Part shown: one piece after another, positions 9,046 to 16,230 of the stretch
Position numbering within the stretch: the stretch's first letter is position 1
How the letters are laid out: each line of letters opens with the position of its first letter
Source: CAYMND01 sp964465065
Lineage (GTDB): Bacteria; Acidobacteriota; Aminicenantia; UBA2199
Length of the DNA: 64,000 nt
Direction of reading: 5' to 3'
NCBI GenBank assembly: GCA_964465065.1
Contig: CAYXHZ010000013.1
Coordinates: 1-64,000, forward strand
Translations under genes and position numbers: made by a program
The notes under the pieces: model-generated
Database searches by the model: none
What the model was told of the DNA's origin: nothing
Seen by the model: the letters and a program-made list of their open reading frames with translations, nothing else

Positions 9046-10848
9046 TCAGCTGCCGTTTTTTTCAACTTTTTGCGCCTGCAGGGCCGAACGTTTATCTTCC
9101 AGTTCCTGCCAGCAGGCATAGGCGGCCGCAATCTCGAATTGCAGGTTCTGCAGACTGCTATTGGCCTGCAGCACCTCACCGGGTTCTTTGCGGTAAAAAT
9201 CGCTCTGCGACATCGCTTCGAGCAACAAGGCTTTTTTCTGCTCCAGCGCCTCGATCTGCTCGGGCAAGTCCGACAACAGTCTCTCTTCCCGGTTGCTCAG
9301 CTTGCTGGCCTGTCTGACCCGTCTGAGCGCTGGCGTTTTTTCGACGGCCATCGCCGGCGGCATAGTCGGCCGTTGTCGCAACCAATCGTCGTAACCGCCG
9401 ATGTACTCGTTGATCCTGCCATCCCCTTCGAAGACCAGGGTGGAGGTCACCACGTTGTTGAGAAAGGCGCGGTCATGGCTGATGACCAGCAGTGTGCCCT
9501 TGAATTCGAGCAGCAGTTCTTCCAGCAGTTCCAGGGTTTCCAGGTCCAGATCGTTGGTCGGTTCGTCCATAACCAGCAGATTGCAGGGTTGGGTGAACAG
9601 ACGGGCCAAAAGCAGGCGTCCCCGTTCACCGCCGGACAGTACTCCGACCGGTACCCGCATCCGTTCCGGACTGAACAGGAAACGTTGCAGATAGCCGACG
9701 ACATGCTGGGTAGTTCCGTTGATCCGGATATGGTCGTTGCCGCCGGCGATGTTTTCCCACACCGTTTTGTCTTCATCCAGCTGCTGCCGCTGCTGGTCGT
9801 AATAGATGATGGACAGCGAGCTGCCGTGGGTCAGCTGGCCGCTGAGGGGCTGGATTTCTCCGAGCAGCAGGCGGATCAAAGTGCTTTTTCCGCAGCCGTT
9901 GGCTCCGATGATACCGATTCGGTCTCGACGCATGACGGTTGTGGAGAAATCGACGATGAGCTTGTTCTCTCCGTATTGATAATTCAGCCGTTCCGCCTGC
10001 AAGACCAGTTCACCGGATCGGCCGGCCTCCTGAAGCACCATGTTGACCTGTCCCGGCGCCGGCCTGCGCCGCCGTCTCTTCTCACGCATCGCTTCCAGCG
10101 CCCTGACACGGCCTTCGTTTCGCGTTCGCCTGGCCTTGATGCCCTGACGTATCCAGGCTTCCTCCTGAGACAACTTCTTGTCGAAACGCCGGTTCTGCTC
10201 GTCCTCGGCCGTCAGCGCCTGTTCCTTGCGGATCAGAAAGGTTTCGTAATCGCAATTCCAGTCGAACAGTCTTCCCAGGTCGATTTCGATGATCCGCCCG
10301 GCTACACGGCGCACCAGTTGCCGGTCATGTGTCACCAGCAACACCGCTTTGGGGTAATCGTGCAAAAAACCGTCCAGCCAGGCGATGGATTCGATATCGA
10401 GGTGATTGGTCGGCTCGTCCAGCATCAGCAGATCGGGTTGAGCCAGCAGAACCCGGGCCAGCAAGGCACGGCGTTTCTGACCGCTGGAAAGGCTGGAAAA
10501 CAATTCCTCTCCCGGCAACTTGAGTTCGCGGATCATTCGCTCCACGACATAATCTTCCAAAACGGTCTCCTGCCGTCCAAGCGCCCCGTTCAGAAGTTCC
10601 CGAACCGTTTCCTGAATGGTCTGCGGAATATCCTGCGTCAGATAGGCGATACGGGCTCCCTGGCGCAGGCTGATCAGGCCGCTGTCCGGTTGAATTTCGC
10701 CGGCGATCATTTTCATCAGCGTCGTTTTGCCGCAGCCGTTTCGGCCCAGCAGGCAGATATGCTCTCCCGATTCGATGTTGATGGAGATATCGTCCAGCAA
10801 AGGATGGGCGAAGCCGATACGGATATTCTGCAGAGATATCAGGGCCAT
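9046..10848 (-). CDS. uup: ABC-F family ATPase, Uup type
   Basis: A soluble twin-ATPase of 600 residues without membrane segments. Domain one has Walker A GRNGCGKTT (residues 35-43), signature LSSGQKRR and Walker B LLMLDEPTNHLD; domain two has GANGCGKST, LSGGERGR and LLVMDEPTNDLD. The inter-domain stretch SQEEAWIRQGIKARRTRNEGR is typical of Uup, and the C-terminal tail (about 530-600) is a coiled-coil DNA/ribosome-binding-like extension. ABC-F proteins act on ribosomes; Uup is also linked to transposon excision and replication restart in Escherichia coli. It has its own promoter candidate and is divergent from the mechanosensitive channel gene. Confidence 0.94.
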   Translation of the reverse strand: MALISLQNIRIGFAHPLLDDISINIESGEHICLLGRNGCGKTTLMKMIAGEIQPDSGLISLRQGARIAYLTQDIPQTIQETVRELLNGALGRQETVLEDYVVERMIRELKLPGEELFSSLSSGQKRRALLARVLLAQPDLLMLDEPTNHLDIESIAWLDGFLHDYPKAVLLVTHDRQLVRRVAGRIIEIDLGRLFDWNCDYETFLIRKEQALTAEDEQNRRFDKKLSQEEAWIRQGIKARRTRNEGRVRALEAMREKRRRRRPAPGQVNMVLQEAGRSGELVLQAERLNYQYGENKLIVDFSTTVMRRDRIGIIGANGCGKSTLIRLLLGEIQPLSGQLTHGSSLSIIYYDQQRQQLDEDKTVWENIAGGNDHIRINGTTQHVVGYLQRFLFSPERMRVPVGVLSGGERGRLLLARLFTQPCNLLVMDEPTNDLDLETLELLEELLLEFKGTLLVISHDRAFLNNVVTSTLVFEGDGRINEYIGGYDDWLRQRPTMPPAMAVEKTPALRRVRQASKLSNREERLLSDLPEQIEALEQKKALLLEAMSQSDFYRKEPGEVLQANSSLQNLQFEIAAAYACWQELEDKRSALQAQKVEKNGS

Positions 10849-10871
10849 TTTTCACCATGAAACCGCTGCCC

Positions 10872-10899
10872 AGTATACCGCAAAGCGCAGCTTTCGCAA
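10872..10899 (-). promoter_or_regulatory. candidate promoter of uup
   Basis: On the minus strand TTGCGA (10894-10899) and TATACT (10872-10877) are 16 bases apart, giving a leader of roughly 17-18 bases to the ATG at 10848 with GGTGAA as ribosome site. Confidence 0.45.
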
Positions 10900-10948
10900 A
10901 ACGGCATATGTGCTGGATTTTTTCGACAGCCTTTGTTATAAGGTGCTC

Positions 10949-11887
10949 ATGAGCGGATTTTTTGATTCGGATTTCTGGAAGGCGCTGATCGACAGCAGCC
11001 GCAAATGGTTGATATCGGAATTTCCGGGATTGCTTTTGGCGCTGCTTTTTTTCTTTCTGGCGCTCAAATTTCTCGCCTTCAGCCTGAACCGTCTGAAGAA
11101 AATCCTGGTTTTCGTCGCCGAACGCAACGACAATCAGGACCCGGAAGAAGCCTCCAAACGGGTCAACACCCTGGTCGGCATTCTGCACAGCGCCTTGCGC
11201 ATCATCCTGTGGACCATCTTCATCATGATCATCATGCAGAAGATCGGTATCGACATTGCCCCCCTGCTGGCCGGCGCCGGCATACTGGGCCTGGCCATCG
11301 GTTTCGGCGCTCAGGAATTGGTCAGAGATTTCATCTCGGGTTTCTTCATCATCCTGGAGAATCAGATCCGGTCCGGCGACGTGGCAATCATCAACGGCAC
11401 CTCGGGACTGGTGGAAAAAATCGGGCTTCGTACCATCAGCCTGCGTGATCTTTCCGGAGTGGTGCACATCTTCCAGAACGGCAAAATCGACACCCTCTCC
11501 AATATGACCAAAGAATGGTCGGCCATCGCCCTGGAAATCGGTGTGGCCTACAAAGAAGACATCAACCGCGTTATGCAGGTGATGCGGGAAGTCGGTGAAG
11601 ATATCGCCACCGATCCGCTTTTCAGGGAGAATATTCTGGAACCCATCGAAATCATGGGCCTGGACCAGTTCGCCGGCAGCTCCATGATCATCAAGGCCAG
11701 AATCAAGACCCGACCCAGCCAGCAATGGACCATCGGCCGCGAGTACCGCAAACGCTTGAAATACGCTTTCGACCGGAATCGTATCGAGATCCCATTTCCT
11801 CATACAACAGTCTATTGGGGCGAGCGGATCGCTCCGCTCGAGCTGAAAATCGACCCGGCGCCAGATCAGGAGAGCCGGTCTTCCTAA
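10949..11887 (+). CDS. small-conductance mechanosensitive channel (MscS family)
   Basis: A 312-residue membrane protein. A hydrophobic segment at about 22-42 and another at about 70-95 precede the pore helix LLAGAGILGLAIGFGAQELV, the Ala/Gly-patterned TM3 of MscS channels, then the beta domain (DFISGFFIILENQIRSGD...GTSGLVEKIGLRT) and a C-terminal alpha/beta domain. The channel opens under membrane tension and releases solutes during hypo-osmotic shock. The start is the ATG at 10949, with AAGG five bases upstream; the frame is open further upstream but that part overlaps uup and its promoter. Its stop overlaps the convergent radC stop by four bases. Confidence 0.9.
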   Translation: MSGFFDSDFWKALIDSSRKWLISEFPGLLLALLFFFLALKFLAFSLNRLKKILVFVAERNDNQDPEEASKRVNTLVGILHSALRIILWTIFIMIIMQKIGIDIAPLLAGAGILGLAIGFGAQELVRDFISGFFIILENQIRSGDVAIINGTSGLVEKIGLRTISLRDLSGVVHIFQNGKIDTLSNMTKEWSAIALEIGVAYKEDINRVMQVMREVGEDIATDPLFRENILEPIEIMGLDQFAGSSMIIKARIKTRPSQQWTIGREYRKRLKYAFDRNRIEIPFPHTTVYWGERIAPLELKIDPAPDQESRSS

Positions 11888-12561
11888 GCCATCTTGCCGA
11901 ATGCAGCCGGATGAGTTTCCTTCATACTCAGAAATCCGCCAGCCGAAAAAATGACGTGGTCCAGAATATCGATACCCAGCAGCTCCCCGGCCCGACACAG
12001 GCGCTCGGTAACGGACATGTCCTCGACGCTCGGACTCAGCTGGCCTGACGGATGATTGTGGGCCAAAATGATCGAGGCCGCCCGATCGGCGATGGCCTCG
12101 GCAAAGACCTCTCTGGGATGCACCATGGATGCGTTCAGGGTACCGATGAATATGACCCGTTTTTCGATCAGCTGATTGGCCCCGTCCAGAGTCAGCACGA
12201 TAAAATGTTCCTGCTTGCGGTTCCGATAAGCCCCCAGCAATACGAAAACGTCCTGTGGACGGGATATTTTGCTGCTTATGGGCTGGGCGCATCTCCGACC
12301 GTATTCGAGGAGCGCCAGAACCTGACTGGATTTAGCCTGACCAAGACCGGGTACCCCGACCAAGTCGGCCATGCCGATGCTACCGTTCTTTTCCTGGATC
12401 TGTTCGAGAACCCGTTCCGCCAGGTATCCGACATCATGATTGCCGTTGCCGCTCCCCAGCACCACGGCCAGCAGCTCCTGGTCCGACAGCGCCGCCGCCC
12501 CCTTTTCCAGCATTTTCTCCCGGGGGCGTCTGAATTTTTCCAGGTCTTTGATCCTTTTCAT
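11884..12561 (-). CDS. radC: RadC family JAB-domain protein
   Basis: A 225-residue protein with the two RadC regions: an N-terminal helix-hairpin-helix part (residues ~15-95, LSDQELLAVVLGSGN and VPGLGQAKS) and a JAB/MPN metalloprotease-fold domain with the metal-binding signature HNHPSG followed by SVEDMSVTERL. The historic link of RadC to DNA repair is doubtful; JAB-domain function in this family is unresolved. The gene stands alone, converging with the MscS-type gene and divergent from the TerB-like gene. Confidence 0.92.
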   Translation of the reverse strand: MKRIKDLEKFRRPREKMLEKGAAALSDQELLAVVLGSGNGNHDVGYLAERVLEQIQEKNGSIGMADLVGVPGLGQAKSSQVLALLEYGRRCAQPISSKISRPQDVFVLLGAYRNRKQEHFIVLTLDGANQLIEKRVIFIGTLNASMVHPREVFAEAIADRAASIILAHNHPSGQLSPSVEDMSVTERLCRAGELLGIDILDHVIFSAGGFLSMKETHPAAFGKMA

Positions 12562-12659
12562 AGTCAGTCGACCCTGCCCTTATCGTACAAACAATTTGCA
12601 TGTTATCTTTTGAAAAGTCAAGTCGGGGTTCGTCAACCCCCGGAAATGAATCGGCGATA

Positions 12660-12688
12660 TTGTCAAATCTTTGCGGGTTCGGTATGAT
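12660..12688 (+). promoter_or_regulatory. promoter of the TerB-like gene, predicted leaderless
   Basis: TTGTCA (12660-12665) and TATGAT (12683-12688) are exactly 17 bases apart, and the ATG at 12694 starts only five bases after the -10 box. Transcription should start at or very near the start codon; no Shine-Dalgarno sequence fits. Confidence 0.7.
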
Positions 12689-12693
12689 TGGGT

Positions 12694-13149
12694 ATGCTCG
12701 AAAAAGTGATTTCCTTCATCCTGAACCATGAGCGCAGAAAGCCGGAATCAGACCAAAGCAGCGATTTCTCGCCGCTGGAACTCAATACGGCATTGCTGAT
12801 GATCGACATCGCCGGCAGCGACCACGATCTGTCCGAGCCGGAACTCGAGTTGATCCGCCAGTTTCTGACCCGGCAGTTTTCGTTGAACCAGGCGGATGTG
12901 GGCACGCTTCTGGACGAAGCCCGCCAGCTTCTGAACGATCAGACCGACCTCTGGGAACCGGTCAGCTTACTCAATGCGCAGCTGAATTCCAGCCAGAAAA
13001 TGGAATTGCTGATCAACCTGTGGCGGATCGTCTTTTCAGACGCCCGCCTCGACGGCCATGAGGACCATCTGATGCACAAGATCGCCGATCTGCTCAAACT
13101 GGATCACGACGACCTGATCCGTTGCAAATTGTCAGCCAAGCAGCAATAA
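12694..13149 (+). CDS. TerB-like helical protein
   Basis: A 151-residue all-helical protein. LNTALLMIDIAGSDHDLSEPELELI and the later LLINLWRIVFSDARLDGHE are the two acidic segments of TerB/DjlA-N domains (TerB_N-like; each carries a D-x-x-x/E-x-E metal-ligand pattern). TerB-domain proteins are cytoplasmic, bind divalent metal and occur in tellurite-resistance and stress modules, but stand-alone copies are common and of unknown role. The start is taken as ATG 12694; a TTG six bases upstream lies inside the promoter. It is divergent from radC and convergent with the DHH gene. Confidence 0.8.
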   Translation: MLEKVISFILNHERRKPESDQSSDFSPLELNTALLMIDIAGSDHDLSEPELELIRQFLTRQFSLNQADVGTLLDEARQLLNDQTDLWEPVSLLNAQLNSSQKMELLINLWRIVFSDARLDGHEDHLMHKIADLLKLDHDDLIRCKLSAKQQ

Positions 13150-13195
13150 AACAAAACGCAAGGCTGCTGAGGAACCTCCACCCGATACTAAAGAA

Positions 13196-14290
13196 TTACC
13201 CGTTAAAGAATCGTCGCATTCGTCTGAGCCATCTGGCGGCTGTGTAGCGGGTCGTCCGGCCGCTGTCGGAATGCAGTGCCGCATGAATCTGTAGCCAGGT
13301 GCAGCTTTCGACCGACCTCCACAGCTCGGCAGTCTCCGCCAGGGGCATAAAATAGTCCATGTTGATCTGATAGGCACCTTTGTAATGCCGTGCTCCCCCG
13401 TCCTGAGTGATGCGCCGGACCAGGTCGTGAAGATCGATTTTTTTGGATCGCGAGCGCAGGGAGACATCGAGGGTCAGATGATCCGGGCTGCGGATCAGGG
13501 CGTAAACGGCCGCCAGAGATATTCCTTTTCGTTGGATCAGCATGTCCGAGGATACGGCGATCAGATCCCGTTCGGTGTGCGCCAGCAGGCCCAGACCGCA
13601 CAGCAGCACCCCGTCTTTCTCCACCGCAGCGGCCAGGCCTTTTTCCAGGCGTTCCTGCTGTTGGGCGTTCAAATGGACGCGCAGGTGCCGGTTCAGCCAG
13701 TTCGCGCTGCACAGGGGTCCGAGGTAATCCGCCACCGCCTGATCGCGGACAAAAGCGTGGATCAATCCATCCGTATCGGCATGAATCGCATAGTACAGGG
13801 CGGTCGCACATTTCTTCAAAATCGTCAGGCACCAGTCCTGCCCGCTGGCGATCAGCCATTCGCTGATCAGGGTACTGACGGCGCCGATGTCCATATCCAC
13901 GATCTGCCTGCCCAGGTCCTTGAACTCATCCGCCGGCTGGTGGTGGTCGATGTGCAGAAGCACCGGCAGCGAAGGTGCGAGCGCCGGAGGAATCGGACGG
14001 GCGTAATCCAGAACGATGACGCCATCGACACCAGAACAATCCCTGGAGGCGATGATCCGATAGGGAATCGAAAAATCCCGAACCATGCGCCGGTTGACCT
14101 GCAGCGACAGAGGTTTGTCACCCCGAATCTTCACCCGGGAGCCGAAATGCGCGCCGATATGCAGAAGCGCCTGGGCTGCGGCGAGAAAATCCGGATCCGG
14201 TGAAACGGGCGACCAGACAATGACACGTTTATGGCTGGTGAACAGCTCGCGCAGCAAGGCCAGCGGACCAATTTCATCGCCGGTGGTCAT
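13196..14290 (-). CDS. DHH-family phosphoesterase, divergent
   Basis: A 364-residue member of the DHH superfamily. Motif II Asp95 (VIVLDYA) and the signature DHH at 115-117 (HIDHHQP) are clear. Motif I, usually HxxPDxD, reads SPVSPDPD (27-34), so the aspartates are kept but the histidine is missing. The C-terminal DHHA1-like region has GGARHYKGAY where GGGHxxAAG is expected. The family includes NrnA-type nanoRNases/pAp phosphatases and c-di-AMP phosphodiesterases; the altered metal-site motif makes a specific activity uncertain. It is transcribed from a well-formed leaderless promoter and ends close to the convergent TerB-like gene. Confidence 0.82.
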   Translation of the reverse strand: MTTGDEIGPLALLRELFTSHKRVIVWSPVSPDPDFLAAAQALLHIGAHFGSRVKIRGDKPLSLQVNRRMVRDFSIPYRIIASRDCSGVDGVIVLDYARPIPPALAPSLPVLLHIDHHQPADEFKDLGRQIVDMDIGAVSTLISEWLIASGQDWCLTILKKCATALYYAIHADTDGLIHAFVRDQAVADYLGPLCSANWLNRHLRVHLNAQQQERLEKGLAAAVEKDGVLLCGLGLLAHTERDLIAVSSDMLIQRKGISLAAVYALIRSPDHLTLDVSLRSRSKKIDLHDLVRRITQDGGARHYKGAYQINMDYFMPLAETAELWRSVESCTWLQIHAALHSDSGRTTRYTAARWLRRMRRFFNG

Positions 14291-14297
14291 TGAGACA

Positions 14298-14326
14298 ATT
14301 ATACTCCACCCGCACCTTCAGGACAA
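14298..14326 (-). promoter_or_regulatory. promoter of the DHH gene, predicted leaderless
   Basis: On the minus strand TTGTCC (14321-14326) and the consensus TATAAT (14298-14303) are 17 bases apart. The ATG at 14290 begins seven bases after the -10 box, the usual distance of a transcription start. No ribosome site is present. Confidence 0.75.
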
Positions 14327-14361
14327 AGGAAGCAAATTGACAGAATTTTCCGGGTAAACAA

Positions 14362-14391
14362 TTGACTATTGCGTGCCTATCGTGAAATAAT
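14362..14391 (+). promoter_or_regulatory. promoter of the double Lrp-type regulator gene
   Basis: TTGACT (14362-14367) and AATAAT (14386-14391) are 18 bases apart. The predicted leader is about 40 bases and contains AGGA (14424-14427) as ribosome site. Back-to-back with the DHH promoter. Confidence 0.6.
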
Positions 14392-14436
14392 GCAGTTATT
14401 GTAAAATTCAGCGCCGATTATTCAGGACAATTCTTG

Positions 14437-15405
14437 ATGTTTGAACTGGACGAGATTGACAAGCAGCTGCTCTTCGAAATGAGCCTGGACGGTCGTATCG
14501 GACTGACAGAACTGGCCCAGAAAGTCGATATGAGCAAACAATCGGTCGCCTACCGCCTGAACCGTCTGAAAAAAGACGGCATTATCAAGCGGGTTTACGC
14601 CATCACCAATATTTACCGCCTGGGCAAGACTCATTTCCGTGTATTCCTCAAATTGCAGAACATCAACCAGGAGGCGGAAAAGTCCTTCAAGACTTTTCTT
14701 CTCGAGCATCCGCAGATCGCCTGGGTTGTCTACCTCGACGGAGACTTCGACATCCTTTTCGTCGTCTGGGCCGACAACATCATCGCATTCGAGAAGGTGT
14801 ACGACGAGGTCGTCAGCCGCTTTGGCGCCATCATCCTGGAAAAACATTTTTCCGTCGCCACCCGGATCGAATACCTGCCCAGTTACTACCTCGCCCCGCC
14901 AAACCCGATCAAAAGCGATTCCTGGATATTCGGCGCCTGCTTCGAGTGCAGCGATCTCGACGATCTGGACAAGAAGCTGCTGACCCATCTCAACCGGACC
15001 GGCCGCAGCGGTATCAGCGAACTGTCCCGGGAGCTGCAGGTTTCTCCACAAAAAATCCGCACCCGCCTCAAACGTCTGCATGACCTCAAGGTGGTCATCG
15101 GCTATACCGTCAAGCTGGATCACCAGCAGCTCGGCTTCGTCTACCGCAAGGTCCTGCTCCGTCTCAACGACACCTCGTCGGCTTACCTGGAGACACTGTC
15201 CAATTACCTGAAGGAACAAGCCAGCGTCATCTCCCTGCTCAAAACTCTGGGCACCAACGATTTCGAATTCGAACTGATGAGCCGTTCCAGCGACGAGTTC
15301 TACAACCTGCTCAAGAATCTGCGCCTGTTTCTGGGGGCACAGCTGAGAGATCTCAACACGGTGATCATGAGCGACGAACCCCGTTACGAAGACTTGTCTT
15401 TTTGA
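14437..15405 (+). CDS. tandem Lrp/AsnC-type transcriptional regulator
   Basis: A 322-residue regulator made of two Lrp/AsnC units. Residues 1-55 form a winged helix-turn-helix (LDEIDKQLLFEMSLDGR, then LTELAQKVDMSKQSVAYRLN), followed by an AsnC-like ligand-binding domain to about 150. A second helix-turn-helix begins at DLDDLDKKLLTHLNRTGR (~170) with ISELSRELQVSPQKIRTRLK and a second effector domain follows. Such fused double-Lrp proteins occur mainly in archaea and some deep bacteria. The ATG at 14437 and the TTG at 14434 are both possible. The mtgA gene follows after three bases, so they are co-transcribed. Confidence 0.85.
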   Translation: MFELDEIDKQLLFEMSLDGRIGLTELAQKVDMSKQSVAYRLNRLKKDGIIKRVYAITNIYRLGKTHFRVFLKLQNINQEAEKSFKTFLLEHPQIAWVVYLDGDFDILFVVWADNIIAFEKVYDEVVSRFGAIILEKHFSVATRIEYLPSYYLAPPNPIKSDSWIFGACFECSDLDDLDKKLLTHLNRTGRSGISELSRELQVSPQKIRTRLKRLHDLKVVIGYTVKLDHQQLGFVYRKVLLRLNDTSSAYLETLSNYLKEQASVISLLKTLGTNDFEFELMSRSSDEFYNLLKNLRLFLGAQLRDLNTVIMSDEPRYEDLSF

Positions 15406-15408
15406 AGC

Positions 15409-16152
15409 ATGGCAGTCAAGAAAAAAAGTTTGTGCAAAAAAATCCTGCTGGTTTTCGGCTGCCTGACGCTGGCGCTGGCCGCTGCGATTCTGGGCTTGTT
15501 TCTCTTCACACCCCGAGTCTGCGAGCTCAAAGACGCCAATCCCCGCAGCTCGGCTTTCATGGAACTTAGAAAGAAAGAAGCAGCCGAGCGCAAGCAGACC
15601 CTGGTCATTCATCATGCCTGGGTGCCTCTGTCGGCAATCCCCAAACTGCTCGTCGAGGCCGTTCTGAGTTCCGAAGACGAACGTTTCTTCGATCATCACG
15701 GTATCGACTGGCATGAATTGCGTCGGGCCATCGCCGGCAGAAAAGGCAATAAAGCCGTACGCGGAGCCAGTACCATCAGTCAGCAGTTGGCCAAAAATCT
15801 CTACCTGTCCCCGGCCAGGTCATGGACTAGAAAACTGAAGGAACTGGTTCTGACCATCAAGCTGGAAAGCTGCCTGAGTAAAAAAAGGATCCTGGAATGT
15901 TATCTGAACCTGATCGAATTGGGTAACGGAATATTCGGGGTGGAGGCCGCCAGCGGGCATTTTTTCGGGAAGAGCGTCTCCAAGCTGACAGCTCAGGAAA
16001 TGATCCGCCTGGTATCCGTCATACCCAAACCCCTGCGTGTCTCGCCGCGCTCCAGCTCCAAATACCTGCTCTGGCGCATGAAATGGATCGCCGCTCGGCT
16101 GCTGCGCAAGGGTCTGATCGACCCAGCACAGTATGAACAGATTATACAGTGA
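15409..16152 (+). CDS. mtgA: monofunctional biosynthetic peptidoglycan transglycosylase
   Basis: A 247-residue GT51 glycosyltransferase anchored by one N-terminal membrane helix (about 9-33). The catalytic motif EDERFFDHHGIDW holds the essential glutamate, and GASTISQQLAKNL, KLESCLSKKRILECYLN and GNGIFGVEAASGHFFGK are the remaining GT51 signature blocks. It polymerises lipid II into glycan strands in the periplasm. No transpeptidase domain follows, which separates it from class A penicillin-binding proteins, and length fits MtgA. It lies directly after the double Lrp-type regulator; a hairpin terminator candidate follows its stop. Confidence 0.93.
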   Translation: MAVKKKSLCKKILLVFGCLTLALAAAILGLFLFTPRVCELKDANPRSSAFMELRKKEAAERKQTLVIHHAWVPLSAIPKLLVEAVLSSEDERFFDHHGIDWHELRRAIAGRKGNKAVRGASTISQQLAKNLYLSPARSWTRKLKELVLTIKLESCLSKKRILECYLNLIELGNGIFGVEAASGHFFGKSVSKLTAQEMIRLVSVIPKPLRVSPRSSSKYLLWRMKWIAARLLRKGLIDPAQYEQIIQ

Positions 16153-16186
16153 AGGCGGCGAACGGCTTGACATCCTCCGCCTTTTT
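16152..16186 (+). terminator. probable terminator after mtgA
   Basis: AAGGCGG (16152-16158) pairs with CCGCCTT (16177-16183) across an 18-base loop, followed by TTT. The stem overlaps a promoter candidate for the next gene. Confidence 0.5.
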
Positions 16187-16195
16187 GACAACAAT
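16167..16195 (+). promoter_or_regulatory. candidate promoter of the 599-residue unknown gene
   Basis: A consensus TTGACA (16167-16172) sits 17 bases before AACAAT (16190-16195). A second TTGACA lies at 16185-16190 without a good -10 partner. The downstream ATG at 16231 has GAGGTGA as ribosome site. Confidence 0.45.
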
Positions 16196-16230
16196 ACCTA
16201 TTTCGGATAAGTAAGCCGAGCGAGGTGAAC

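Noticed and set aside
9040..10860. 606-residue open frame on the plus strand
   Set aside because: It is the antisense shadow of uup, whose ABC motifs are unmistakable; the shadow protein has no recognisable domain.
12625..12640. GGGGTT-CGTC-AACCCC hairpin resembling a tRNA T-arm
   Set aside because: No anticodon or acceptor stem can be built around it, and no T-run follows; it may be chance or an operator between radC and the TerB-like gene.
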